NCBI GenBank assembly: GCA_902600855.1
Contig: CACKKY010000002.1
Location: 1 to 64,000 of the forward strand
Source of the DNA: an uncultured Pelagibacteraceae bacterium
GTDB taxonomy: Bacteria; Pseudomonadota; Alphaproteobacteria; Pelagibacterales; Pelagibacteraceae
Length of the DNA stretch: 64,000 nt
Direction of reading: 5' to 3'
The notes under the pieces are model-generated. The model was given only the letters and a program-made list of their open reading frames with translations, did no database searches and was not told where the DNA came from. This document shows, piece after piece, positions 19,673 through 29,161 of the stretch (position 1 is its first letter; each line of letters begins with the position of its first letter). The position numbers and the translations under genes are program-made.

Positions 19673-22177
19673 ATGATAATAAAATACGCTTTGAAAGACT
19701 TAAGCAGAAACTACAAGAAAATTTTCAGCATCATTGTTACTCTATTTATTAGTCTTTTCATATTAAGTGCAATTTTTACTATAGAGGACAGTTTAAAAAA
19801 AGAACTGAATAATAATGCTAGAGCATTGCTCGGAGGGGATTTAGAAATTGACTATAATCGTAATCAAGGCAATTTGGAATTAATAAATAAAGTCAAAGAA
19901 TTCACAATTGTATCCCAGATGATTGAGTTTAGCACAATGCTTTCAACAACTAATCGTGAAAAAAATAAATCTCTATTTACTAGAATTAAAACGGTTGATA
20001 AAAAATATCCTTTATATGGTGAGATTGTTTACGAGCCTGAAGGTGCTTACAAGCGTATGCAAAATGAACCAAAAACTATTTTAATTAATGAAAGTTTATC
20101 AAAAACTCTAAAAATTAAAGTTAATGAAATTGTAAAAATTCAAGATCACGAATTTATAGTGGTTGGTAAGATAAAGTCTGTACCTGATGTTAGTGGGTTT
20201 GTGGCATTTGGCGATTGGGCTTTAGCAAGCAAAAAAACTCTAGATATTTTAGAATTAAATGGAATAGGTAGTTTTTTAAATTATGAATACAAAATAAAAT
20301 TTCATCAAAATAGTGACTCTGCAATATTAGAAAAAAAAATTGAAAGTATTTTTAAGAATGATAAAAAAGTAAAACTTAGATATCCAGAAAATTCAGCAAG
20401 CGGATTAAAGCGGATTATTAATAATTTTTCACAGTTTTTGTCACTTGTATCAATTAGCGCAATGTTAATAGCTGGAATTGGAATTGCTAATACATTTTTA
20501 TCTTTCATTAATCAAAATAATATGTCCATAGCAGTGAGAAAGGCCGTTGGGTTTTATTCGGGAAATATTAAAAAACTTTATTATCTTCAGTTATTTATAT
20601 TATTATTGATAATCAGCATTTTTGCTTATGTTACCAGTTTTCTAACATTACCTATTGTAAATAAATATTTATCTGATGGACTTGGATTTAATATTCATCC
20701 AGTTATTTCTTTTTTTAATTTTATTAAAATATTTTTAATAGGTTTATTAGTGTTATTCATATTTTCAATTCCAACTATTAGCTCTATAGATCAAGTTAAA
20801 GCTTCTAATTTATTCAGAAATATATTTCAAAATGTACAATTTTATTATTCAAAAAAATTAATTTTTGTAAGTATTATTTTGTTATTGATCTTAATCTTAT
20901 TATTTACTTTTAGATCTGAGAATCCTGGTTATAGTTTGGGATATTTTGCAGCTTTTTTTTTCTGTTTGATTGTATTCTTTTTACTATCTAAATTGATAAT
21001 TTTTTTTCTTAAAAAATTTAAATTAAAATCAAATATCTCCTTAAAATTATCTATCAAAAATATTACTCAAACAAAAAGTATTACACCTATTACAATTATG
21101 TCTTTAGGTTTGGGTGTTACTTTGCTATTAACTTTGGCACTAGTTGGAACTAACTTTAAAAGAGAAATAGCAAAATCAATTCCTGATATTGCTCCAGATT
21201 ATTTCTTTGTAGGTATTCAAAATGGGGAAAGAAAAAAATTTGAACAAAATATTTTGTTAATGGATCCAGATGCAAATATAGAAATTGTACCAATGGTTTC
21301 GTCAGGTATTGTCAAAATAAACGGTATAAATCCCAATTCGTATATCACAACTGATAATGATAGTTACTGGGTAATAGGTAGTGAACGACGATCGTCATGG
21401 GCAAAAAACGTGCCTGAAGATAATTTCATTGTCAAAGGTAAGTGGTGGGACACATCTAAACCTAACCATCTTCAGATATCACTAGACGCAAAGGTTGCAA
21501 AAGATTTTAATATTAACTTAGGAGACATATTTACTTTAAATATTTATGGCAGAGAAGTTGATGGTGAAGTTGTAAATTTTAGAGAGGTTGATTATAGAGA
21601 TCTTAATATAAATTTTGCCATGTTATTTAACCCCGAGTTTGCAATCAATATCCCGCATGAATATTTAGCTACTGCAAAATTTAAAGATTTAAATAAATTT
21701 AATGAAATACAAATGCTTGAAGTTCTTCCAAGTTTATCAATGATAAAAATTGCAGATTATTTAAATAAAGTCACGTCTGTTTTAAATAAAGTTTTCATAG
21801 CTGTGATATTAATTTCAGCAATAACAATTGTTATTGGTTTAATTGTGATTTCAAGTGCAATTATTGTACAAGGAAAATTGAAAGAATATCAAAATTTAGT
21901 ATTTAAAATCTTAGGCTTTTCAAAGAAAGAGATAGTTTTTTCATCATTAATTGAATTTTTAATCATCTTTAAATCAGTCATATTAATTGCAATATTTTTT
22001 GCAGTTTTCGGTTCTAAATTTATCATTGAAAATGTATTTGAGTTATCATGGCAATTTGATTTTAAAATTTTAATTTACCTCAGCTTTTCTATTGGAATAA
22101 TAACATTAATATTGATTTTATTAACTAATTTAAAATATTTAAATCCAAAAGTTTACCCGCTTGTAAGAAACCAATAA
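19673..22177 (+). CDS. FtsX-like ABC transporter permease (YbbP type)
   Basis: Large permease with FtsX-like segments (AMLIAGIGIANTFLSFINQNNMSIAVRKAVGF); start ATG 19673 or 19640, overlapping the ATPase gene. Confidence 0.9.
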   Translation: MIIKYALKDLSRNYKKIFSIIVTLFISLFILSAIFTIEDSLKKELNNNARALLGGDLEIDYNRNQGNLELINKVKEFTIVSQMIEFSTMLSTTNREKNKSLFTRIKTVDKKYPLYGEIVYEPEGAYKRMQNEPKTILINESLSKTLKIKVNEIVKIQDHEFIVVGKIKSVPDVSGFVAFGDWALASKKTLDILELNGIGSFLNYEYKIKFHQNSDSAILEKKIESIFKNDKKVKLRYPENSASGLKRIINNFSQFLSLVSISAMLIAGIGIANTFLSFINQNNMSIAVRKAVGFYSGNIKKLYYLQLFILLLIISIFAYVTSFLTLPIVNKYLSDGLGFNIHPVISFFNFIKIFLIGLLVLFIFSIPTISSIDQVKASNLFRNIFQNVQFYYSKKLIFVSIILLLILILLFTFRSENPGYSLGYFAAFFFCLIVFFLLSKLIIFFLKKFKLKSNISLKLSIKNITQTKSITPITIMSLGLGVTLLLTLALVGTNFKREIAKSIPDIAPDYFFVGIQNGERKKFEQNILLMDPDANIEIVPMVSSGIVKINGINPNSYITTDNDSYWVIGSERRSSWAKNVPEDNFIVKGKWWDTSKPNHLQISLDAKVAKDFNINLGDIFTLNIYGREVDGEVVNFREVDYRDLNINFAMLFNPEFAINIPHEYLATAKFKDLNKFNEIQMLEVLPSLSMIKIADYLNKVTSVLNKVFIAVILISAITIVIGLIVISSAIIVQGKLKEYQNLVFKILGFSKKEIVFSSLIEFLIIFKSVILIAIFFAVFGSKFIIENVFELSWQFDFKILIYLSFSIGIITLILILLTNLKYLNPKVYPLVRNQ

Positions 22178-22188
22178 CCTTTTAATAT

Positions 22189-23292
22189 TTAATAAGCCTT
22201 TTCCATTAGCCACAAACCATTACCTGCTAAAAAATAAATTTTTCCATTTTGAGGATGCACTTGAATATCTCTTATTCTTCCAATTTTTTTTTCAAATATT
22301 AGGTCTTCTTTAATGTTATCCAAATCATCAAAATTTAATTTTCTTAAAGATTTATCTTTAAGGGAAGTAATGAGCGCATGTCCATTCCACTCTTCAAATT
22401 CTTTACCTTTGTAGATTTGAATTGCACTTGTTGCGATTGAAGGAACCCAATATTGAATAGCTTTAGTAAAACCAGGTTTCCATTTAGGCCCTATTTTAGT
22501 ACCTGAATAATTTCTTCCTCCCCATCCTAGTATTTTCCAGCCATAATTCTCTCCTTTTTTTGCTTCACCAAACCAATCTCCACCCATAGCCCCATGATTA
22601 CTTAGATAAATTTTTCCATCAAATTGAGATACAGTTAAACCTTGTGGATTTCTTACTCCAATTTGATAAATTTCAGGTAACCAATTTGACTTACCTTGAA
22701 ATTTTGGATTATCTTCTGGAATTCTTCCATCAGTATAAATCCTAATAATACTTCCAGGATGTTTTGTAGGATCTTGTGCAATCATACCTTGGCCCCTCTC
22801 TCCTGCAGAGGCAAAAAGATACTCATCTTTTATAGCCAATCTTGAACCAAAATGATAGCCTGAGTCTATAGGTGGTTCTGCCTGAAAAATATTTTTAAAG
22901 TTTAATTTATTTTTATCTAACGTTGCTTTTGCAATTGAAGTGCTTGTTTTCCAATCTCCTCTATCTTCAGTATAAGATATCCATAAGTTTTCATCTTTAT
23001 AAATAACATCTAGTAATCCACCTTGACCATGTACCAAATAATTTAGATTGTGTTCTATACTAGAAATCTTTTTTGAGATTAAATCTATGATTTTAATTTT
23101 TCCTTCTTTTTCTGTAATAATGATTTCATTATTATTAATAAACGTAGCACTCCATGGGTTTTTTAATTTAACAATTTTAGTATATTTAAAATTTTCAGAA
23201 AAACTTTTAGAAGAAAATAAAATAATTAAAATTATAGAAAGAAGATATTTTTTCACCTTAGGAAAGTTTTGATCTACCACCATCAACAGCAA
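22189..23292 (-). CDS. PQQ-dependent sugar dehydrogenase family (glucose/sorbosone dehydrogenase) secreted protein
   Basis: GQGGLLDVIYKDENLWISYTE, IRIYTDGRIPEDNPKFQG, GVRNPQGLTVSQFDGKIYLSNHGAMGGDW, GENYGW; signal peptide; true start uncertain. Confidence 0.9.
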   Translation of the reverse strand: MLLMVVDQNFPKVKKYLLSIILIILFSSKSFSENFKYTKIVKLKNPWSATFINNNEIIITEKEGKIKIIDLISKKISSIEHNLNYLVHGQGGLLDVIYKDENLWISYTEDRGDWKTSTSIAKATLDKNKLNFKNIFQAEPPIDSGYHFGSRLAIKDEYLFASAGERGQGMIAQDPTKHPGSIIRIYTDGRIPEDNPKFQGKSNWLPEIYQIGVRNPQGLTVSQFDGKIYLSNHGAMGGDWFGEAKKGENYGWKILGWGGRNYSGTKIGPKWKPGFTKAIQYWVPSIATSAIQIYKGKEFEEWNGHALITSLKDKSLRKLNFDDLDNIKEDLIFEKKIGRIRDIQVHPQNGKIYFLAGNGLWLMEKAY

Positions 23293-23968
23293 TAATCTGA
23301 CCAGTTACCCATGCACTTTCATCAGTAATTAAAAATTTTGCAAGAGATGCTGAGTCCTTACCTTCTCCCAATCTTTTTAGAGGATGAGCTCTAGCAATAC
23401 CATCTGCAACCGCCACATTTTTTAGCATTGGCTCAGCAATTTTTGATTTAGTCAAGCTTGGAGCTATACAATTGACTCTAATATTCGGAGCAAATTCTGC
23501 TGCTAAAGTTACAGTTAAGCCCTCAACTGCTGCTTTAGTGGATGCAATAATAGCATGATTTGTAAATCCTCTTTGAGCAGCAACTGTTGAAAATAATACC
23601 ACAGATCCTTTATTTTTTTTTAGACTTTCTTGGTATCCTTTAATAATTTCAACTGCAGAGTAAAGATTTAATTTCATACATTTGTTGAAATCTTGTTCCG
23701 TGACCATTTTCAATGGTTTTAAATCTATTGAACCTACGCAATAGGCAAATCCTTTTATTTCTTGAATATCTGATTTAACTTTTTCAACAAAACTTTCATC
23801 CAAAACATTTGCTACTGTAAAATCACAATTTAGTTTTTTAGCAATTGAACTTACTTCATTCTCATTCCTGCCAACTAGGTGAATCTCATTTCCTGAGCTT
23901 TTTAATTGTTCAGCTAAACTTGATCCAATAGATCCTGTCGCACCAAAAATAAGATATTTTTCTGACAT
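23258..23968 (-). CDS. SDR family oxidoreductase
   Basis: IFGATGSIGSSLAEQL, AYCVGSI, STVAAQRGFTNHAIIASTKAAVEGLTVTLAAEFAPNIRVNCIAP. Confidence 0.94.
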   Translation of the reverse strand: MSEKYLIFGATGSIGSSLAEQLKSSGNEIHLVGRNENEVSSIAKKLNCDFTVANVLDESFVEKVKSDIQEIKGFAYCVGSIDLKPLKMVTEQDFNKCMKLNLYSAVEIIKGYQESLKKNKGSVVLFSTVAAQRGFTNHAIIASTKAAVEGLTVTLAAEFAPNIRVNCIAPSLTKSKIAEPMLKNVAVADGIARAHPLKRLGEGKDSASLAKFLITDESAWVTGQIIAVDGGRSKLS

Positions 23969-23995
23969 ATAATTTTTTATTAGTTATATTTAAAT

Positions 23996-25486
23996 ATGAA
24001 ATTATTTTTTATACTTGGTAATCAATTATTTCCATTAAAATATATAGACCGCTTCAAAAAGGATCATACGTTTTTTATGGCAGAAGATAACGGTTTATGC
24101 ACTTATGAAAAACACCATAAACAAAAGATATTGTTATTTTTATCTTCAATGAGGTCCTATGCTGACAGTATTAAGAAAAATAAATTAAAATTAGATTATT
24201 TAAAAATAGAAGATAATTCCTTTAAAGAGGATTATTTAAAAAAATTAAAAAAAGTAATTAATAAAAAGAATATATCTGAAATCACTAGTTTTGAAATAGA
24301 AGATAAAACTTTTGAAAAAAAAATTTTACAATTTTCCAAAAAGGAAAAAATTAATTGGAATATTATTCAAACGCCTATGTTTTTAAATTCTAGAGATGAG
24401 TTTAAAAATTATTTAGGTAAGTCAAAAAAACCATTTATGGCAACATTTTATAAAGAGGTTAGAAAAAAGTCTGGGATATTAATGGGGTCTGGTGGGGAAC
24501 CAATGGGCGGCAAATGGAGTTTCGATGAAGACAATAGAAATAAATTACCAAAAGATATTGAGATTCCAAAATTTCCCAAAATCAATGAGACACATCATAC
24601 AAAAAAATTAAAACCAATTATTGAAAAATTATTTAAAGACCATCCAGGAAATACTGACAATTTTTGGCTTGCAACAGAATACGATGATGTAGTTAAGCTT
24701 TTAAATTTTTTTATAAAAGAAAAATCAAATTTATTTGGTGATTATGAAGACGCAGTAAATCAAAAAGATAATATTTTATTCCACAGTGCCTTGAGCCCAT
24801 ATATTAATTTAGGTTTAATCACTCCTGAGTTTATTATTAAAAAAGTTTTAGATTTTCATAAAAAGAATAAAATAAGAATGAATTCACTTGAGGGCTATAT
24901 ACGTCAAATAATTGGTTGGAGAGAGTTTATGAGAGGTATCTATCAAGGTTATTCAGATGAAATGGAAAATAAAAATTTTTTTAAACAGAATAGAAAAATG
25001 AAAAATTCTTGGTACGATGGAACGACAGGTCTACCACCCTTAGATCATGCAATTAAAAACGCTGTTACATATGGATGGTCACATCATATTGAAAGACTAA
25101 TGATTTTATCTAACATAATGAATCTTTGTGAGATTAAACCTAAAATTGTTTATAAATGGTTCATGGAAATGTTTGTAGACTCCTCTGATTGGGTAATGGT
25201 ACCAAATGTTTATGGAATGGGATTGTTTAGTGATGGAGGAATTTTTGCAACCAAACCTTATATTTGTGGGTCAGCATATTTTATGAAAATGATGGATTTT
25301 AAAAAAGGTGATTGGTGCAATATTATGGATGGATTGTACTGGAGATTTATTGACAGAAATAGAAAATTTTTTTTAACAAATCCAAGATTATCAATGATGG
25401 TTCGTATTTTTGATAAAATGAAAACTGAAAGAAAAAAAATGATTTTATTTGAGGCAGAAAAATTTATTAAACATAATACCTTATAG
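23996..25486 (+). CDS. cryptochrome/photolyase-related protein (DPRP, FeS-BCP/prokaryotic 6-4 photolyase type)
   Basis: FILGNQLFPL..., GYIRQIIGWREFMRGIY, HIERLMILSNIMNLCEIKPKIVYKWFMEMFVDSSDWVMVPNVYGMGLFSDGG; C-terminal Cys-containing region (YICGSAY). Confidence 0.93.
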   Translation: MKLFFILGNQLFPLKYIDRFKKDHTFFMAEDNGLCTYEKHHKQKILLFLSSMRSYADSIKKNKLKLDYLKIEDNSFKEDYLKKLKKVINKKNISEITSFEIEDKTFEKKILQFSKKEKINWNIIQTPMFLNSRDEFKNYLGKSKKPFMATFYKEVRKKSGILMGSGGEPMGGKWSFDEDNRNKLPKDIEIPKFPKINETHHTKKLKPIIEKLFKDHPGNTDNFWLATEYDDVVKLLNFFIKEKSNLFGDYEDAVNQKDNILFHSALSPYINLGLITPEFIIKKVLDFHKKNKIRMNSLEGYIRQIIGWREFMRGIYQGYSDEMENKNFFKQNRKMKNSWYDGTTGLPPLDHAIKNAVTYGWSHHIERLMILSNIMNLCEIKPKIVYKWFMEMFVDSSDWVMVPNVYGMGLFSDGGIFATKPYICGSAYFMKMMDFKKGDWCNIMDGLYWRFIDRNRKFFLTNPRLSMMVRIFDKMKTERKKMILFEAEKFIKHNTL

Positions 25487-25614
25487 TGAAAAAGGAAAAT
25501 CTACCCTCCAAAATTTGTCCAGTTTGCCAAAGGCCATTTAAATGGAGAAAAAAATGGAAGCTGAATTGGGATAAAGTTATATATTGTTCAAAAAAGTGTT
25601 CTAATAATAAATAA
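25486..25614 (+). CDS. DUF2256 domain-containing small protein
   Basis: GTG start overlapping the photolyase TAG; translation MKKENLPSKICPVCQRPFKWRKKWKLNWDKVIYCSKKCSNNK with CxxC...WRKKW...W..V.YCS..C signature; absent from the supplied ORF track. Confidence 0.9.
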   Translation: MKKENLPSKICPVCQRPFKWRKKWKLNWDKVIYCSKKCSNNK

Positions 25615-25625
25615 AATTTTAGCTG

Positions 25626-27053
25626 ATGAAATTTATAAATAAAATAATAATTTTGACTATTTTAACAATACCAAGCATTGTTAATGCTAGTTTTTTTGAG
25701 GATATAACTTTTAAAATTGTAGATAATCCAAAAAGACTTAGTTATGGCGTCTCAGTTACCGATATGGATAAAAATGGCAAATATGAATTTATAGTTACCG
25801 GATTTGGTTATCCAAATTTAGCTCTATCATATGATAATGGAAAACTAATCAATATTGCTAATCAAAAAGTATTCACTGATAATTTAAGAAAGACAATTGG
25901 TGTTGCTGCGTGTGATGTTGATAAAGATGGATATGAGGAAATATATTTTCTTAACACAGATACTTACAGTGGAAAAAAAAAATATTCTGACAGACTAATA
26001 GACTTAGAGGAAAATAAGTTTTTGGACCTGTTTGAAATTGAAAAAAATAATAAGGATTTAAATTTAACAGCAGGAAGGTCAGTTGTCTGTGTGGACAGAA
26101 AAGGTAACGGTGAATATGGTCTTTATGTTTCAAATTATGGTGGACCAACAAGATTTTATGAGATTGAAGATGGAAAAATAAGAGATAAAGCTAGTAATTT
26201 AAGTTTAGATAATGTTACAGGTGGAAGAGCAGTTGTTTCGGGACACATTTTAACAGATAGATCTGATATTTTTGCAGCAAATGAGAGAGGTGCAAATTAT
26301 CTTTTTAAAAATAATGATGGAACATTTGAAGATTTGGCATTTGATTATCGAGTAGATGATGTGATTCAAAACGGAAGAGGAACTGCATTATCAGACATTC
26401 TGTACCGTGGAAGGTTAGATATAATAAGTGGTAATTGGCAGGGTTATCACAGGGCTTATGTGTTGGAAGAAAATACATTTAAAGACATTGGGAATAGAAA
26501 ATTCGATAAACCTTCTCGAATTCGAACTATTATATCTGCTGATTTTGATAACGATGGTTATGATGAAGTCTTTATGAATAACTTAGCAGAACCTAACAAG
26601 TTATTTAGGATTAAAGAAAATGGAAACTTTGAAGAAATAATACTAGAGGAAGGTCTTGAGCATGATGGATACGGCACTGGAGCTGCAGTTGCTGATATTG
26701 ATGATGATGGTATTTTAGAACTACTTGTTTCTCGTGGTGAAAGCAAAGAACAAACATTAACTTTATATAAAGCAAAAGTTGATAAACAAAGTGAATATTT
26801 GAGAATTAAACCTATTAATAAATTTGGTGCTCCAGCAAGAGGTGCAACAGTTACATTGCTTACCAATCAAAGAATGCACTCAAAAACTATAGATGCTGGA
26901 TCAGGTTATTTGTGTCAAATGGAGCCTGTGGCACATTTTGGAATTAGAAAAAATGAAAAAAATTTTAAAGTAGAAGTTAAATGGACAAACAGTACTACTA
27001 AATTAATTGAAATAAAATCATTAAACCAAACAGTTACAGTAAAACAAGAATGA
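25626..27053 (+). CDS. secreted CRTAC1-like protein (FG-GAP/VCBS repeats plus ASPIC/UnbV-like C-terminus)
   Basis: Repeated DxDxDGxxE motifs (DMDKNGKYEF, DVDKDGYEEI, DFDNDGYDEV, DIDDDGILEL) and C-terminal GAPARGATVTL...GSGYLCQMEPVAHFGI. Confidence 0.85.
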   Translation: MKFINKIIILTILTIPSIVNASFFEDITFKIVDNPKRLSYGVSVTDMDKNGKYEFIVTGFGYPNLALSYDNGKLINIANQKVFTDNLRKTIGVAACDVDKDGYEEIYFLNTDTYSGKKKYSDRLIDLEENKFLDLFEIEKNNKDLNLTAGRSVVCVDRKGNGEYGLYVSNYGGPTRFYEIEDGKIRDKASNLSLDNVTGGRAVVSGHILTDRSDIFAANERGANYLFKNNDGTFEDLAFDYRVDDVIQNGRGTALSDILYRGRLDIISGNWQGYHRAYVLEENTFKDIGNRKFDKPSRIRTIISADFDNDGYDEVFMNNLAEPNKLFRIKENGNFEEIILEEGLEHDGYGTGAAVADIDDDGILELLVSRGESKEQTLTLYKAKVDKQSEYLRIKPINKFGAPARGATVTLLTNQRMHSKTIDAGSGYLCQMEPVAHFGIRKNEKNFKVEVKWTNSTTKLIEIKSLNQTVTVKQE

Positions 27054-27739
27054 AAAAAAAATTACGTAAATTCTTTTTAATATTTTTTATATTTATTCAA
27101 TTTGAGTCAATCGCGGAAGAAAAAAATTATCATAAAGAGTTAATAACTGATTGGTCTAGAATATTTCCTGATCAAAACAGAAATGCGGCTGGGCCAAAGT
27201 TTTTTAAATATATTATTGATAAAAAAATTACTTATAAAGACTTTATAGAATTTAATAAATTATATTGTGCAGTCTCTGGATCATTAATTGATCCCAATAG
27301 TGAACCAGACTTTTTATATGCTTACGAAATTAAAACTAATGAAAAAATTTGTGGCGATTATTATAAGTGCTGTATTCCTTGTTCTTGTGATATCATGAAA
27401 TATTCTGAAGTTGAAAAAATGAAATATGAATTTTTAGATGGTTTAAAAGAATTTTATGTATTTACAATTAAAAACCCTTGCAATAAAGAAGATTTTCCCG
27501 ATAGAGTAAATAAGAGTTATTTTTGTGATGGAGAAAGAATTAATATTGATCAGGTTTATAGTCTTAATGGTAGAATTGTAATAGGTTTACTACATAAAGG
27601 AAGAAGCTGTAAAAAAGAAGAGATAGATTTTGTCAAAAGTCATCGAGTAACTGGAAGATTTTGTGAATTACGAAATAATACTCCTTTAGAAAATTTAGAA
27701 AAAGGAATGGGAGATATTTTTATTAAGCTTGCAAGATAA
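27050..27739 (+). CDS. secreted cysteine-rich hypothetical protein
   Basis: Signal peptide; ICGDYYKCCIPCSCDIMKY motif; ATGA overlap with the upstream CRTAC1-like gene. Confidence 0.75.
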   Translation: MKKKLRKFFLIFFIFIQFESIAEEKNYHKELITDWSRIFPDQNRNAAGPKFFKYIIDKKITYKDFIEFNKLYCAVSGSLIDPNSEPDFLYAYEIKTNEKICGDYYKCCIPCSCDIMKYSEVEKMKYEFLDGLKEFYVFTIKNPCNKEDFPDRVNKSYFCDGERINIDQVYSLNGRIVIGLLHKGRSCKKEEIDFVKSHRVTGRFCELRNNTPLENLEKGMGDIFIKLAR

Positions 27740-27786
27740 TAATAATTAATTTGTTCAAGTTAGCATTCTAAGTTAAGCTGAATTTA

Positions 27787-28512
27787 GTGAACATAATCGT
27801 ATTACAGCACATTAAAATAGAAGACCCAGGTTATATTAAAGATTTAATGTTAGCTGATGGTGTAAAGTTAACCACTATTGAGTTAGATGAGGGAGAAAGA
27901 ATACCAAAAGATTTAAGCAAATACGATGGAATGTTTTGTATGGGGGGCCCAATGGATACTTATATGGAGCAAGAATATCCTTGGTTAATAGATGAAAAAC
28001 AAAGAATTAAAGAATATGTAGTTGACCTTAAAAAACCTTATTTAGGTTTTTGTTTAGGATGTCAACTTTTAGGTGATGTTGTGGGTGGTAAAGTGGTTAA
28101 ATCAAATCCTGCTGAAATTGGAATTATGGATGTCAATTTTACTAAAGAAAAAAATAAAGATAAACTATTTTCAAAATTTCCTGATAAAATTAAAAGTTTA
28201 CAATGGCATTCTTATGAAGTGCAAGGCTTAGATAATAATAAAGATGTAACTCTTTTAGCTTCATCACCAATTACGAAATATCAGATATTTAAATTTCAAG
28301 ACCACGCATATGGTATCCAGTTTCACATAGAGATAAAAGACACAACTGTTAATGATTGGGGATGTGTTCCTGAATATGAAAAAGCTTTGGAAGATCAACT
28401 TGGAAAGGGAGCTTTAAAAAAATTTGATGACGATGCTCAAGCAAATATGGAAAATATGAATAATTACTCTAAAATTTTGTATTCAAATTTTAAAAGTGAT
28501 ATTCTTAAATAA
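27787..28512 (+). CDS. type 1 glutamine amidotransferase
   Basis: GTG start; FCMGGPMDTY, YLGFCLGCQLLGDVVGGKV, WHSYEV, GIQFHIE. Confidence 0.92.
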   Translation: MNIIVLQHIKIEDPGYIKDLMLADGVKLTTIELDEGERIPKDLSKYDGMFCMGGPMDTYMEQEYPWLIDEKQRIKEYVVDLKKPYLGFCLGCQLLGDVVGGKVVKSNPAEIGIMDVNFTKEKNKDKLFSKFPDKIKSLQWHSYEVQGLDNNKDVTLLASSPITKYQIFKFQDHAYGIQFHIEIKDTTVNDWGCVPEYEKALEDQLGKGALKKFDDDAQANMENMNNYSKILYSNFKSDILK

Positions 28513-28526
28513 AAACAGGAGGTGAA

Positions 28527-28919
28527 ATGTCGATATTTAAATCTACTAATGAAAATAAAGCAAAAGGAAAAGTAAAAAAAATTTTTGAGGATATAAAAAA
28601 AAATAGAAAAATTTCTAAAATTCCAAACTTTTGGAAATCACTGGCTCATAATCCAGAAAATTTAGACAGAACCTGGAATAATCTTAAACAAATTATGAAA
28701 AAAGGAGCACTAGATCCTGTAACTAAAGAACTTATATATGTAGCAGTTTCAATCACTAATAATTGTGATTATTGCATCAGATCTCATACATCGGCAGCAA
28801 AGAAAAAAGGTGCAACCGATGAAATGATAAAAGAAATGATTGATGTAGTTGGATTAGCAAATCAAAATAATAAATTTGTAGCAGGCTATCAAGTCGAAGT
28901 AGACAAAATTTATAAATAA
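28527..28919 (+). CDS. carboxymuconolactone decarboxylase/AhpD-like protein
   Basis: TKELIYVAVSITNNCDYCIRSHTSAAKKKGATDEMIKEMIDVV (CxxC...H signature); strong AGGAGGTG RBS. Confidence 0.93.
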   Translation: MSIFKSTNENKAKGKVKKIFEDIKKNRKISKIPNFWKSLAHNPENLDRTWNNLKQIMKKGALDPVTKELIYVAVSITNNCDYCIRSHTSAAKKKGATDEMIKEMIDVVGLANQNNKFVAGYQVEVDKIYK

Positions 28920-28939
28920 AAATTATAATTAGTTAAAAA

Positions 28940-29161
28940 ATGAATAATAAATTTTTTGAATGGTCAGGTGTAATTACAGCAATTTTATACTCGTTATTTG
29001 TTGCTTTAAATATAGGTATAGAATTTTTTGGTTTCTGTTTATTACTTTTATCTGCAATTTTGATAGGAATTTGGGCCTATAGAGGACGCCATAAAGGAAT
29101 TTTATTTTTACAATTTTTTTATGCGACCGCAGGAATAGTTGGAATGATAAGATGGTTTTAA
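28940..29161 (+). CDS. small hypothetical membrane protein
   Basis: 73 aa, hydrophobic helices, ILIGIWAYRGRHKGILFLQFFYATAGIVGMIRW. Confidence 0.65.
   Translation: MNNKFFEWSGVITAILYSLFVALNIGIEFFGFCLLLLSAILIGIWAYRGRHKGILFLQFFYATAGIVGMIRWF

Noticed and set aside
26558-26866. Minus-strand 102-aa ORF inside the CRTAC1-like gene
   Set aside because: Antisense to a strongly supported coding frame with clear VCBS motifs.
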